The notes under the pieces: model-generated
The model's database searches: none
Seen by the model: the letters and a program-made list of their open reading frames with translations, nothing else
What the model was told of the DNA's origin: nothing
DNA from: Eubacterium sp.
GTDB taxonomy: Bacteria; Bacillota; Clostridia; Oscillospirales; Ruminococcaceae
Assembly: GCA_031271685.1 (NCBI GenBank)
Contig: JAISVH010000048.1
Span: 1-45,596 of the forward strand
Direction: 5' to 3'
DNA: 45,596 bases
Shown here: positions 35,890-44,050 of the stretch, piece after piece
Layout of the letters: each line of letters starts with the position of its first letter
Position numbering within the stretch: the stretch's first letter is position 1
Position numbers and translations under genes: made by a program

Positions 35890-36013
35890 TTAAGCGGAAA
35901 CGGGTTTTTTAGTCCTCTGTCGGTTACAAGAGCCAGGGGCTGCTGCAGATAAAGGAAAATAGTTTATTTACTATAAATCATAATCGGCATTGAGCATACA
36001 ATGCCGATTTTTT
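35890..36013 (+). ncRNA. Candidate small RNA, about 124 nt, unknown class
   Basis: A promoter with an extended -10 sits just upstream and a strong terminator ends the unit, with no ORF or ribosome site between. The body contains AGTCCT pairing with GGGGCT (with G-U pairs) around TGTCGGTTACAAGAGCCA, then an A/T-rich single-stranded stretch. It lacks the SRP RNA GGAA-tetraloop motif, and its length is short for 6S RNA. It lies between the M20 gene and smpB. The unit could instead be a transcribed remnant or an attenuated leader. Confidence 0.45.
35982..36013 (+). terminator. Rho-independent terminator of the candidate small RNA
   Basis: AATCGGCATTG, 6-base loop AGCATA, CAATGCCGATT, then a T-run. 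The T-run merges into the left end of a family A repeat. Confidence 0.88.
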
Positions 36014-36166
36014 CAAACGTCTGAAGATGAGCCGTTTCCGGTGTTTTATCGCTGGTCAGATTAAAAACGCTAAATGCGTTTTTAAAACACGATGTGCTTG
36101 TATTGCGGGCGTTGTTCGCAAACAGCCAATCCTCGTTAAAGATGCGGAGTACATGAACGCGGTTCT
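36012..36166 (+). repeat. Family A repeat, degenerate long form
   Basis: TTCAAACGTCTGAAGATGAG, CCGTTTCCGGTGTTTTATCG, an AAAAACGC/GCGTTTTT hairpin, GCGTTGTTCGCAAACAGCC, and ACATGAACGCGGTTCT. Ends are conserved, the middle differs. Confidence 0.7.
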
Positions 36167-36644
36167 ATTGGAATTTTGGTTTAATTTTGTTAACCATTTT
36201 AATATTCAAGTAGAATGAATTTATTTCTTATATTATAATAAAAATAACACAATATATATTGGTATCTTTATATATACACAACAATTATATTTATATTATA
36301 ATTATTTATTTTATATAGCCTATAAATAAATTAAATTGACTTTAATTTTTAAAAAACAAATATTTTTAACAAAACTATTTTCTATTAAAATTTATCAAAT
36401 AATTGTGTTAAAGTTACATTATTTTACAAATAAGCCAATGCTAATAAAAATCAAAGCCTATCAATAATATGATCATATTTAATTTATTGTGATAAAGTTA
36501 GTTTTTTCGAGCTAAATCGTCATCTTTCCCCATGGTTATCGAATGTTTATTATATTATTATTTATGTGACGGTTTTGTGAAAAACAAAATGTATTTATTT
36601 TTTATAAAAAAAATAATAATATATCATCATTTTTATTAAATTTT
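36167..36644. other. AT-rich gene-free stretch
   Basis: Almost 480 bp of strongly A+T-rich DNA with no ORF, terminator or familiar RNA. Several TTTATT/AATAAA runs occur. I see no DnaA-box cluster or iteron pattern, so no origin is called. Confidence 0.5.
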
Positions 36645-36709
36645 TTCAAACATCTGCTAAGGAGCCGCTTCCAGTGTTTTAACAAGCGGCGGAGGATATG
36701 AACGCAGCT
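36645..36709 (+). repeat. Family A repeat, short form
   Basis: TTCAAACATCTGCTAAGGAG, CCGCTTCCAGTGTTTTAACA, AGCGGCGGAGG, ATATGAACGCAG: both ends with the middle shortened. Confidence 0.75.
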
Positions 36710-36758
36710 TTTTCTGTTTTTCGCTTGCTAAATTCATGACAAAGATGTATAATATTTA

Positions 36759-36925
36759 TTAAGTAAACACCGCACAACTCTTGCGCACAAATCACTTGAG
36801 TATTTTTTGCCAAACTTCATTAATTTTGCCTTAAATATCAACGGATATTCGCGGCAAAATTGCCTAGTTTTACGAAAAATCCGGCTGCGTGCTTTGCACA
36901 CCAGAGCTGTGCGGTGTTTACTTAA
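36759..36925. repeat. Family B element, complete copy with terminal inverted repeats
   Basis: 167 bp. TTAAGTAAACACCGCACAAC on the left faces GAGCTGTGCGGTGTTTACTTAA on the right: about 22 bp of near-perfect terminal inverted repeat. The core contains TAAATATCAACGGATATTCG and inverted arms of GGCAAAATT, shared with the copies near 37571 and 44235. It carries no ORF of its own, so it looks like a non-autonomous, MITE-like element. It ends 43 bp before smpB. Confidence 0.8.
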
Positions 36926-36968
36926 GAGTTTTAAAAATAAGATTAAAGATATATATGAAAGGCAAAAA

Positions 36969-37430
36969 ATGTCAAATACTATAAAACGTATTGCTGAAAA
37001 CCGCGCAGCTCGCCACGAATATTTTATACTTGAAAGATACGAAGCGGGTATCGAGCTTTTCGGCACAGAAGTAAAATCTATCCGCAAGGGAAGTGTTAAT
37101 TTAAAAGACGCATGGATAGGGGTAGAGAAAGGCGAAGCTTTCGTTAATCAAATGCATGTTTCGCCATATGAACAGGGAAATATTTTTAACCGAGATCCTC
37201 TTAGAAAGAGAAAGCTGCTGCTTCACAAAAAAGAAATCCTGAACCTGTATTCAGAGGTTAAAAAAGGAGGATTGACCCTTATTCCTTTGCAGCTTTACTT
37301 TAAGGGAAGCCGGGTTAAAGTGGAAATCGGTCTTTGCAAGGGAAAGCAGCAGCATGACAAGCGAAAATCTATCGCAGACAGAGAATCAAAGAGGACTTTG
37401 GATAGAGCGATGAAAGAAAGGAACATGTAA
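36969..37430 (+). CDS. smpB: SsrA-binding protein SmpB
   Basis: 153 residues, the usual SmpB size. [44 protein letters not shown], then [23 protein letters not shown] and the lysine-rich C-terminal tail [19 protein letters not shown] are diagnostic. It binds tmRNA for trans-translation rescue of stalled ribosomes. The ATG at 36969 follows GAAAGGCAAAAA; the frame is open 54 codons upstream, but that part is the family B repeat, not coding. No ssrA (tmRNA) gene was found in this window. A terminator follows. Confidence 0.97.
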   Translation: MSNTIKRIAENRAARHEYFILERYEAGIELFGTEVKSIRKGSVNLKDAWIGVEKGEAFVNQMHVSPYEQGNIFNRDPLRKRKLLLHKKEILNLYSEVKKGGLTLIPLQLYFKGSRVKVEIGLCKGKQQHDKRKSIADRESKRTLDRAMKERNM

Positions 37431-37446
37431 TTCTCACTTAAGTGTT

Positions 37447-37489
37447 TATATCATTTTGAAAAACCTAAACGTTTTATCAAAATGATATA
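37447..37489. repeat. Family D hairpin, copy 4
   Basis: TATATCATTTTGA and TCAAAATGATATA form a perfect 13-bp stem, extended by AAAAC/GTTTT around CTAAAC. It resembles the copies at 9903 and 19553. Confidence 0.65.
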
Positions 37490-37507
37490 ATAATGGTAAC
37501 GCAAATA

Positions 37508-37546
37508 AGCCCGGTTTTTATTGTAAAAACCGGGCTGTAATTTTTT
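37508..37546 (+). terminator. Terminator after smpB
   Basis: AGCCCGGTTTTTA, loop TTG, TAAAAACCGGGCT, GTAATTTTTT. The 13-bp stem is perfect. It serves smpB and separates it from convergent fba. Confidence 0.9.
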
Positions 37547-37570
37547 AACAAAACCGGACCGGGTCCAGTT

Positions 37571-37677
37571 GGCCGCGAATATCCGTTGATATTTAAGGAA
37601 AAATTAACGAAGTTTGGCAAAAAATACGCAAGTGATTGCGCTAAGTCGTTAAGCGTGAGTTGTGCGGTATCTCCTTA
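37571..37677 (+). repeat. Family B element, right half only
   Basis: GCCGCGAATATCCGTTGATATTTAAGG, GAAGTTTGGCAAAAAATACG and GTGAGTTGTGCGGTATCTCC match the core and right end of the copy at 44235-44420. The left arm is missing, and the element ends next to the fba stop. Confidence 0.7.
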
Positions 37678-37681
37678 AATT

Positions 37682-38545
37682 TTAAGCTTTATCATTTGAT
37701 CCAAACAGCTCTATTTTCTCCTTTACGACCGCCTTTATCGCCTCAAAGCCGGGTGCCAGCAGTTTTCTGGGGTCAAAACCCTTGCCCTGCAAATCTTTGC
37801 CCTCTAAAATATAAGCGCGGGTGGCTTTTTGGAACGCCCACTGACATTCAGTGTTCACGTTGATTTTAGCAACGCCTAGCGAAATGGCCTTTTTGATCAT
37901 TTCTTCAGGTATCCCGGTCCCGCCGTGGAGCACCAACGGCATATTTCCCACCTCTTTTTTCACCTGCTCTAGCGTTTCAAAGCTAAGACCCGGCCAATCT
38001 GAGGGATAAGCTCCATGAATATTACCTATACCGGCAGCAAGCATCGTTACGCCAAGTTTGGCAATTTCGCCACATTCTTTGGGGTCGGCGCACTCGCCCC
38101 TTCCAATCACTCCGTCCTCTTCGCCACCAATCGAGCCCACCTCAGCCTCGAGCGACAGCCCTTTGCTCTTGCATATACTCACTAATTCCTTGGTGTTTTT
38201 TATGTTTTCAGCGATCGGCGCATGCGATCCGTCATACATAACTGAAGAAAACCCCGCCTCAATGCATGACTTTGCCCCTTCATAACCGCCATGGTCAAGG
38301 TGCAAGCAGACCGGAACCGTCGTCTTAAGGCTTTCAAGCATACCGTTAACCATGCCGACAACGGTTTTATATCCGGCCATATATCTGCCGGCTCCCTCTG
38401 ACACTCCCAGTATAACAGGTGATCGGCATTCCTCGGCTGTAATAAGAATTGCCTTTGTCCATTCAAGATTATTGATATTAAATTGCCCAACCGCATATTT
38501 GCCATCTAACGCCTTTTTTAGCATTTCATTTGCCGATACTAACAT
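37682..38545 (-). CDS. fba: Class II fructose-bisphosphate aldolase
   Basis: 287 residues. The zinc-binding class II aldolase pattern is present: VCLHLDHGG, YDGSHAPIAENI, LEAEVGSIGGEEDG, GNIHGAYP, LHGGTGIP and KINVNTECQ. It interconverts fructose 1,6-bisphosphate with dihydroxyacetone phosphate and glyceraldehyde 3-phosphate; relatives acting on tagatose bisphosphate cannot be excluded from sequence alone. Strong site AAGGGAAGGGAAATT precedes the ATG, and a TTGATT-17-TATAAT promoter lies just upstream. It is divergent from yihY and convergent with smpB. Confidence 0.94.
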   Translation of the reverse strand: MLVSANEMLKKALDGKYAVGQFNINNLEWTKAILITAEECRSPVILGVSEGAGRYMAGYKTVVGMVNGMLESLKTTVPVCLHLDHGGYEGAKSCIEAGFSSVMYDGSHAPIAENIKNTKELVSICKSKGLSLEAEVGSIGGEEDGVIGRGECADPKECGEIAKLGVTMLAAGIGNIHGAYPSDWPGLSFETLEQVKKEVGNMPLVLHGGTGIPEEMIKKAISLGVAKINVNTECQWAFQKATRAYILEGKDLQGKGFDPRKLLAPGFEAIKAVVKEKIELFGSNDKA

Positions 38546-38583
38546 AATTTCCCTTCCCTTTCCTGTTTTTTTCTATATTAATG

Positions 38584-38612
38584 ATTATAGCATAAATATT
38601 TTATAAAATCAA
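38584..38612 (-). promoter_or_regulatory. Promoter of fba
   Basis: Minus strand TTGATT (38607-38612), 17-base spacer, TATAAT (38584-38589). It lies beside the likely yihY -10 on the other strand. Confidence 0.8.
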
Positions 38613-38616
38613 GCGA

Positions 38617-38622
38617 TATACT
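38617..38622 (+). promoter_or_regulatory. Probable -10 for a leaderless yihY transcript
   Basis: TATACT ends only 6 bases before the yihY ATG, and there is no ribosome site between. The -35 position is poor, so this is a weak call. Confidence 0.35.
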
Positions 38623-38628
38623 ATATAT

Positions 38629-39468
38629 ATGAAACTGAATAAAATCTTAAGATTAGCGCTTTTATTTAAAGAAAAATTTCCTCTGGACGTGACTTCGGCA
38701 TATGCGGCCCACGCCTCATTTTTTATTTTTCTTTCAATTTTCCCTTTTACCCTGTTTCTTTTAAATCTTTTGCGTTATCTTCCGATCGATATAAATTCCA
38801 TCATTGACGACAAGATATACTTTCTGTCTCAGGATATTTCTGTTTTAGTTAACTCTATCATCAATGAAATTTATCTAAAATCATCGGGCACTATTATGTC
38901 AATTGCTTCGTTTGCGGCGTTTTGGAGCGCGTCAAAAGGGTTTTTAGGAGTGATAAACGGGCTTAATGTCATTTACTCTGTCAGTGAAAAAAGGGGATAT
39001 ATAAAGCTCAGGCTTACATCTATCCTTTATACCCTTGTTATGGTTACAACTCTTGCGGCAGCGCTAGGTTTTTTAGTTTTCGGAGAAAAAATCGGCAATC
39101 GTCTAAAACTGCGCGGCTTTGAATTTGGAATAACACCTGCATTTCGTTGGTTAGCCGGCATTATAATACTGATTTTATTTTTTATGTTTATCTATACGGT
39201 TGTTCCGGAAAGAAAGACAAGATTTTTAAACGAGCTTCCGGGCGCGGTTATAAGCGCGCTGGGGTGGGTTGTTTTTTCATTGGTCTTCTCGTTTTATATA
39301 AATAATTTTGCCGATTTCAATTATCTATACGGTAACCTTGCATCAATAGTTTTGTTGCTGCTCTGGCTATATTTTTGCATGTCAATACTGTTTTTTGGTG
39401 CGGGTGTGAACTGCATGCTGCGAAAGAAAAAAGCAAATTTAAAATGTATAACTTTTCCAAAAGGCTAA
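38629..39468 (+). CDS. yihY: YihY/BrkB-family membrane protein
   Basis: 279 residues with about six transmembrane helices (roughly 28-50, 90-110, 133-155, 175-195, 208-230 and 240-265). The family features DVTSAYAAHASFFIFLSIFPF near the start, LPGAVISALGWVVFSLVFSFYI and YGNLASIVLLLLWLYF near the end identify YihY/BrkB (once called RNase BN). The biochemical role is unknown; it is not a nuclease. Translation seems to begin at the first ATG, with no SD and a possible -10 very near, so the mRNA may be leaderless. Confidence 0.9.
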   Translation: MKLNKILRLALLFKEKFPLDVTSAYAAHASFFIFLSIFPFTLFLLNLLRYLPIDINSIIDDKIYFLSQDISVLVNSIINEIYLKSSGTIMSIASFAAFWSASKGFLGVINGLNVIYSVSEKRGYIKLRLTSILYTLVMVTTLAAALGFLVFGEKIGNRLKLRGFEFGITPAFRWLAGIIILILFFMFIYTVVPERKTRFLNELPGAVISALGWVVFSLVFSFYINNFADFNYLYGNLASIVLLLLWLYFCMSILFFGAGVNCMLRKKKANLKCITFPKG

Positions 39469-39499
39469 AACTATTGGTGTACGAATATTTCAATATCGC

Positions 39500-39572
39500 A
39501 AATTGCGTTTTTATGGAAGTGAACCCCACAAAAACGCCCGCCGCCCGGTGCCTAATTTAGGTGCCGGGCGGC
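39500..39572 (+). repeat. Family C arm plus strong G+C hairpin
   Basis: AAATTGCGTTTTTATGGAAG, CCCCACAAAAACGC (inverted arms shared with 2515-2555), then GCCGCCCGGTGCCTAA and TTAGGTGCCGGGCGGC at 39540-39572. The hairpin follows yihY by about 70 bp and may end its transcript, although it lacks a T-run. The rest of the 39469-39928 spacer holds only the next promoter and leader. Confidence 0.6.
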
Positions 39573-39816
39573 AGATGATTTTCAGTCCGCCACAGATATT
39601 TTAAATATCACTTTAAATAAATATTTTCACATAAAAACCCGCTCTCTCTTGGCTAACGGTTTTCGGTCAATCTGACAAAATTGTCTCGTAATTATTACCA
39701 AAAAAAATCAATAACTCAGCCTCAAGTAATCTCTTTCGACAATTTATCTTGTCCAATCGCTTGGGGAAAAATAGATGTTTTGTATATTATTAACAATTAT
39801 CAACGCCTATTTTTAT

Positions 39817-39845
39817 TTGACATTGACTAATTTTTAAGTTATAAT
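39817..39845 (+). promoter_or_regulatory. Consensus promoter of the 3D-domain protein
   Basis: TTGACA (39817-39822), 17 bases, TATAAT (39840-39845): perfect sigma-A elements. The leader is about 75 nt. Confidence 0.92.
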
Positions 39846-39928
39846 GACACTATACCTTAAAACCACATGTTTGAAGCAACGTTTAAAGTATTCTGTAAAA
39901 AATTAAAACTATTTAGGAGGATTGTGTT

Positions 39929-41203
39929 TTGATAGGAGACTCGTGGTGTAAAATCCACAAAATAAAACAGATTATTTTAAGCAAGAAAAACATTTTAAAA
40001 AATCATTTTTCACTTTCTATAGCGACAATATTTTCCACTATTTGTGTGATTTTTTTAATGACCGGAGCACTGTATTTCAGAAATGAAATCACAATTTATG
40101 ATAACGGGAAAGTCCTTCGTGCCTATACCATGGAGGATACAGCCGAAGGAATTTTAAAAGAACAAAAAATCGAACTCTCTGGACTTGACTATTATATCTT
40201 TGACGGCTTTAATGATTCGCGTGGCGAATTGAGGATAATGAGAGCCGTTGACGTTACGGTTACGGATGGTAAAACTAAAATCCCAGTGAAAATCAGGCGG
40301 CTTGACAGCGCCGAAAACGCCGCGGAAGCTGCCGGGCTTGATTTGGGCGAATATGACAGCGCAAATTTTTCCTTAGACTATCAGTGCACAGGCGGTGAAA
40401 ATATCGTTATTAACCGTGCATTTGATGTTAAGGTATTTTACGACGGAAAAACTAAAACGTTAAAAGCTTCAAACAATACTGTAAAGGCGCTGCTTCAGCG
40501 CGAGGGTATAGATTTTTCCCCCACCGACGTTGTGACCCCTTCAATCGACACGCAAGTTTATAAGGATATGGAAATAACCATAAATCGCGTGGAATATCGA
40601 AAAAACTCGTCTGTTGAAATCGTACCTTTCAAAACAATCGAAAAGGCGTCTAATTTACAGGTTTTAGGGCATAAACAGGTGATTTCGAAAGGATCTGACG
40701 GCAAAGCCAGAGTAATTTCAAAAGAAAAATATGTTGACGGCAAGCTTATTTCTCGAGAAATCCTCGAAACCACCCAATTAATCAAACCAAAAGACGAGAT
40801 AGTCGCCTTGGGAAAAGCGTTGGCTACTCCATACAGCAAGCGAGAGTTTAATGAAATAATATTAGAAAACGGAATCCCAAAGAACTATAAATATAAATTA
40901 TCTGGGAAATCCTGCGCTTACACCGCGCGTTCCGGTTCAGGCACTGCAAGCGGGCGTGAGCTTCAAATTGGCACAGTCGCCGTCGATCCCAAAATCATCC
41001 CATATGGGTCGCTGCTTTATATAGTGACTCAAGACGGTCGCAGCGTGTATGGTGCGGCAGTCGCGGCGGATACCGGTTACTTTATTTACACTGATGTTTT
41101 AGTGGATCTATATATGGGCACGACCGCCGAGCACTATGACGACGCTTGTGATTGGGGTGCCCGATTTGTAGACATTTATGTAATAAATACGGGAAAGTAT
41201 TAA
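39929..41203 (+). CDS. G5 and 3D domain cell-wall protein (YabE-like)
   Basis: 424 residues. A membrane anchor or uncleaved signal lies at about 32-50. DUF348-like repeats follow (about 58-200; ITIYDNGKVLRAYTM and VKVFYDGKTKTLKAS), then a G5 domain (about 215-290; RVEYRKNSSVEIVPFKTIE), then the C-terminal 3D domain (about 325-424) with AVDPKIIPYGSLLYI, AADTGYFIYTDVLVDLYMG and the final VDIYVI. The three Asp residues of the 3D fold match the lytic domain of Rpf/YabE/MltA-type proteins, so a peptidoglycan-cleaving role outside the membrane is likely. Translation starts at TTG 39929 behind GGAGG. It is convergent with the HtrA gene. Confidence 0.9.
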   Translation: MIGDSWCKIHKIKQIILSKKNILKNHFSLSIATIFSTICVIFLMTGALYFRNEITIYDNGKVLRAYTMEDTAEGILKEQKIELSGLDYYIFDGFNDSRGELRIMRAVDVTVTDGKTKIPVKIRRLDSAENAAEAAGLDLGEYDSANFSLDYQCTGGENIVINRAFDVKVFYDGKTKTLKASNNTVKALLQREGIDFSPTDVVTPSIDTQVYKDMEITINRVEYRKNSSVEIVPFKTIEKASNLQVLGHKQVISKGSDGKARVISKEKYVDGKLISREILETTQLIKPKDEIVALGKALATPYSKREFNEIILENGIPKNYKYKLSGKSCAYTARSGSGTASGRELQIGTVAVDPKIIPYGSLLYIVTQDGRSVYGAAVAADTGYFIYTDVLVDLYMGTTAEHYDDACDWGARFVDIYVINTGKY

Positions 41204-41204
41204 T

Positions 41205-41237
41205 AAAAAAACGGCCCCTTTCGGGGCCGTTTTTTTA
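41205..41237. terminator. Bidirectional terminator between the 3D protein and HtrA genes
   Basis: AAAAAACGGCCCC, loop TTTC, GGGGCCGTTTTTTT. A- and T-runs on both sides let it end both convergent transcripts. Confidence 0.95.
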
Positions 41238-41244
41238 TTACTTG

Positions 41245-42474
41245 CTATCCCGTCGAGCCTATCAGAGTTACTTCGATGTCATGATTTCTTATCCTTCCAT
41301 TTGAATCAATCCTCGCGATAGTCAATGTTACTTTATCCCCAATCTTAAGGTTTTTTATCTCGGCCTGAACATCCACGGACTCAATAACATCCTTGCCGTT
41401 AACCTTAGTTAAAATATCCCCCGCCGCCACACCATTTTTAGCAGCCGGGCTGTTTTCTTGAACGCTGGTTATCATAAGGCCTTCACGAATACCTGTTATC
41501 CCGAAAACCCTGAAAGCGGTATATTCGTTAATAGGCATAATCGTAATCCCGAGCATAGGACGCGACACAACCTCTCCGTGCGTAATAAGGTCGTTTATAA
41601 TCGGCTTTGCCTCATTTATTGTTATCGCAAACGATATGTTTTCAATGGTGTTATCATAAACTAAAGAAACTAACTTCATGTTAACGATACCAACGACATT
41701 GCCTTGCATATCGAAAAGCGGACCGCCTGAGTTACCCGAATTGATTGCGGCATCAAATTGAATAGAACTCAACTCATAGCTGCTTTCCCTATTTAACCCC
41801 GACACTATGCCCATAGTCATAGACTTTGACAACCCCATGGGATTGCCTATAGGACAAACGAACTGGCCGATTTTTAATTTGTCGCTATCTCCAATAGAAG
41901 CAGCTTTAAAAGGTTCCTTACGCTCAATTTTAAGTATGGCGAGGTCACTTTGCTTATCGCTTCCCACTAACTCCGCTTTATATTCGTTTACCTTTGACTC
42001 GTCTTTATAATCATTCAGCAACACCGCGATATTATTTGCGCCCTCAACCACGTGGTGGTTAGTCAGTAAATAACCGTCAGAGGTAAATATAACTCCGCTC
42101 CCCACAACGCTCCCGACTTCCTCAAAGGTTCGCGGGTTTATATAGTACAGCTTGATCGCCACCACTGTGTCTTTAACCTCTTCATAAAGCTCGGATGCGG
42201 TATACTCCGCTCCGACTTTTTTCGGTTCTGAAAAAACAGCCGCCGTGTTTTCTTCAGCCGCTACATCTTCGACAGGCAGCTGCAACGGCCTTCTTTCTTC
42301 AGCATGGCCCGGATAGCCAAAAGCGTTGACAATTGGCTGAGACAACCCGACTCCAACCGCCCCGCCAATAAATATAACCGCCAGGATTCCCGCTATAGTA
42401 TAGATGAGTTTAATCCTTTTCGATTTCTTTTTTTCAAAAACTACAATATTATTTTGATCATAATTGCTATACAT
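41245..42474 (-). CDS. htrA: HtrA/DegP-like membrane-anchored serine protease
   Basis: 409 residues. A short cytoplasmic head is followed by one transmembrane helix (about 22-45). The trypsin-like domain has the full triad: H141 in LLTNHHVVEG, D177 in SDLAILKI and S249 in NSGNSGGPL. A single PDZ domain (about 305-400; ITSVQENSPAAKNGVAAGDILTKVNGKDV) follows. It degrades or refolds misfolded envelope proteins. AAAGGGGC precedes the ATG. Single-PDZ, N-anchored HtrA is typical of Firmicutes. It shares a bidirectional terminator with the 3D-domain gene. Confidence 0.96.
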   Translation of the reverse strand: MYSNYDQNNIVVFEKKKSKRIKLIYTIAGILAVIFIGGAVGVGLSQPIVNAFGYPGHAEERRPLQLPVEDVAAEENTAAVFSEPKKVGAEYTASELYEEVKDTVVAIKLYYINPRTFEEVGSVVGSGVIFTSDGYLLTNHHVVEGANNIAVLLNDYKDESKVNEYKAELVGSDKQSDLAILKIERKEPFKAASIGDSDKLKIGQFVCPIGNPMGLSKSMTMGIVSGLNRESSYELSSIQFDAAINSGNSGGPLFDMQGNVVGIVNMKLVSLVYDNTIENISFAITINEAKPIINDLITHGEVVSRPMLGITIMPINEYTAFRVFGITGIREGLMITSVQENSPAAKNGVAAGDILTKVNGKDVIESVDVQAEIKNLKIGDKVTLTIARIDSNGRIRNHDIEVTLIGSTG

Positions 42475-42616
42475 AAAAAAGCCCCTTTCACCATTGATTT
42501 GATTGCAAAATAAGTATATCTCATAATTGTGTAAAATATGTGATTATTATTAATTCCATTTTTGAAATATATGAAAAAAATCAGTAAAGTGTTTTAGTTT
42601 AAAATATACAGGATCC

Positions 42617-44011
42617 TTACGCTTCCGTGATCCATGCGGCTTCATCTTGAAGCGAACGCGAAACATAAAGCGCTATCGCACATTCTATGCGCTTTTTCAT
42701 AAGCTCGCATGAAAGCTTATGAGGGATTTTAATGTCGCCGCAATAAATAAATGACGTTGCGTTGCATCCACCGCTGCAATAAAATCTCGCCCAACATTCG
42801 ACACACCCGTCTTTACTGTATATATGAGTGTTTTGAAGCCGCTTTTTTATTTTGGGATCAAGACGACAGTCACTTTTTATATTGCCCATTTTCCATTGAT
42901 CAATACCCACAAATTGATGACAGGGATAAATATCGCCTTTGGGAGTAACAGCCGCGTATTCGCTGCCGTTCCCACATCCGCGCAGTCTTTTTATAACGCA
43001 TGGACCCTGCTTCAGGTCTATATTAAAATGGAAAAAATTAAAACCGTACCTAGATTTCTTCATAATATTATAAAGACGGTCATATTCGTCTTTTATACGA
43101 GGAATATCCTTTTCGGTTATCGCAAACGGCAATTTTTCGTTGACTATTACAGGTTCAAGCGAGATTTCTTTAAAGCCCGCATCATTAATAGCCAAGATAT
43201 CCTTGCAAAAATCAAGGTTATTCTTTGTGTAAGTGCCTCTTATGTAATATTCGGTTCGGCCGGGCTTTTTTCTGTTCTCAACAAGCTTTTTATATTTAGG
43301 CTCAATAAGATCATAACTGCCGCCGCCGCTTATAGTCTTTCTCATGAGATCGTTTACTTTTTGTCTTCCGTCCATTGATAGCACGACATTAGTCATTTCG
43401 TTATTTATATATTCAATTTTTTTGTCGTCTAACAACAATCCGTTCGTAGTGATGGTAAAGCTAAACCTTTTTCCGCTTTTCCCCTCAAGTCCTCGAGCAT
43501 ATTCAACGGCAGCCGTAACGGTGTCCCACGCCATAAGTGGCTCTCCGCCAAAAAAATCGATTTCAAGCAATTCGCGCGAACCCGAATTTTCAACCAAAAA
43601 ATCTATAGCTTTTTTCGCGGTTTCGGGTTCCATAACCGAACGCTCGCCGCCAAAGTCTCCGGTGCCGGCAAAGCAGTATTCACACTTTAGGTTGCAATCA
43701 TGCGCAACATGCAGACAGAGCGCCTTAAGCGGAACATCCGGATCCGCTTTAGCATAGCGCTCATAGTCATCGTCTGCAAACAGTGCTCCCTCAAGAAAAA
43801 GCTGATAAATTTCGTTATAACAATCTTTTATTTCAAGCCGGCCAAAGTCAGGAAAAAGCTTAAATATACTATCCGGGCAGGTATCAGAAAGAGGTAATGA
43901 CAGATAATCTATCATCTCAAAAGTCAACTTATCCGCCAAATGTATCCCTCCGGAATTTATATCAAGGAGAATATTATTATCGTCATAGACAAATTTATGG
44001 ATATTCCGCAA
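42617..44011 (-). CDS. scfB: Radical SAM SCIFF-peptide maturase (thioether cross-linking)
   Basis: 464 residues. The radical SAM cluster is C106, C110, C113 in CNLKCEYC, followed by DFFGGEPLMAW. An N-terminal RRE-like domain (1-90, with VYDDNNILLDINSGGIHL) would bind the precursor. A C-terminal SPASM region with CGNG, YPCHQF, CVECWARFYCSGGCN and C in LSCELM holds auxiliary clusters. This matches the SCIFF maturase family, which makes Cys-to-alpha-carbon thioether links in the adjacent six-cysteine peptide. The TTG at 44011 follows AAAGGAGAT by about 10 bases; no ATG is available near the conserved start. The peptide gene lies 39 bp upstream on the same strand. Confidence 0.95.
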   Translation of the reverse strand: MRNIHKFVYDDNNILLDINSGGIHLADKLTFEMIDYLSLPLSDTCPDSIFKLFPDFGRLEIKDCYNEIYQLFLEGALFADDDYERYAKADPDVPLKALCLHVAHDCNLKCEYCFAGTGDFGGERSVMEPETAKKAIDFLVENSGSRELLEIDFFGGEPLMAWDTVTAAVEYARGLEGKSGKRFSFTITTNGLLLDDKKIEYINNEMTNVVLSMDGRQKVNDLMRKTISGGGSYDLIEPKYKKLVENRKKPGRTEYYIRGTYTKNNLDFCKDILAINDAGFKEISLEPVIVNEKLPFAITEKDIPRIKDEYDRLYNIMKKSRYGFNFFHFNIDLKQGPCVIKRLRGCGNGSEYAAVTPKGDIYPCHQFVGIDQWKMGNIKSDCRLDPKIKKRLQNTHIYSKDGCVECWARFYCSGGCNATSFIYCGDIKIPHKLSCELMKKRIECAIALYVSRSLQDEAAWITEA

Positions 44012-44050
44012 AAAACCTTATCTCCTTTCAGAGGGAACTCACCCAAACCT

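Noticed and set aside
36167-36644. Replication origin in the AT-rich stretch
   Set aside because: It is AT-rich, but no DnaA boxes, iterons or dnaA/dnaN genes are close by.
36807-36968. N-terminal extension of smpB by 54 codons
   Set aside because: These codons are the family B repeat; SmpB proteins start at [16 protein letters not shown] sequence, and a ribosome site precedes the 36969 ATG.
35844-36968. tmRNA (ssrA) expected near smpB
   Set aside because: No acceptor-stem/TTCGA-type end or tag-peptide frame was seen in the gene-free region on either side of smpB.
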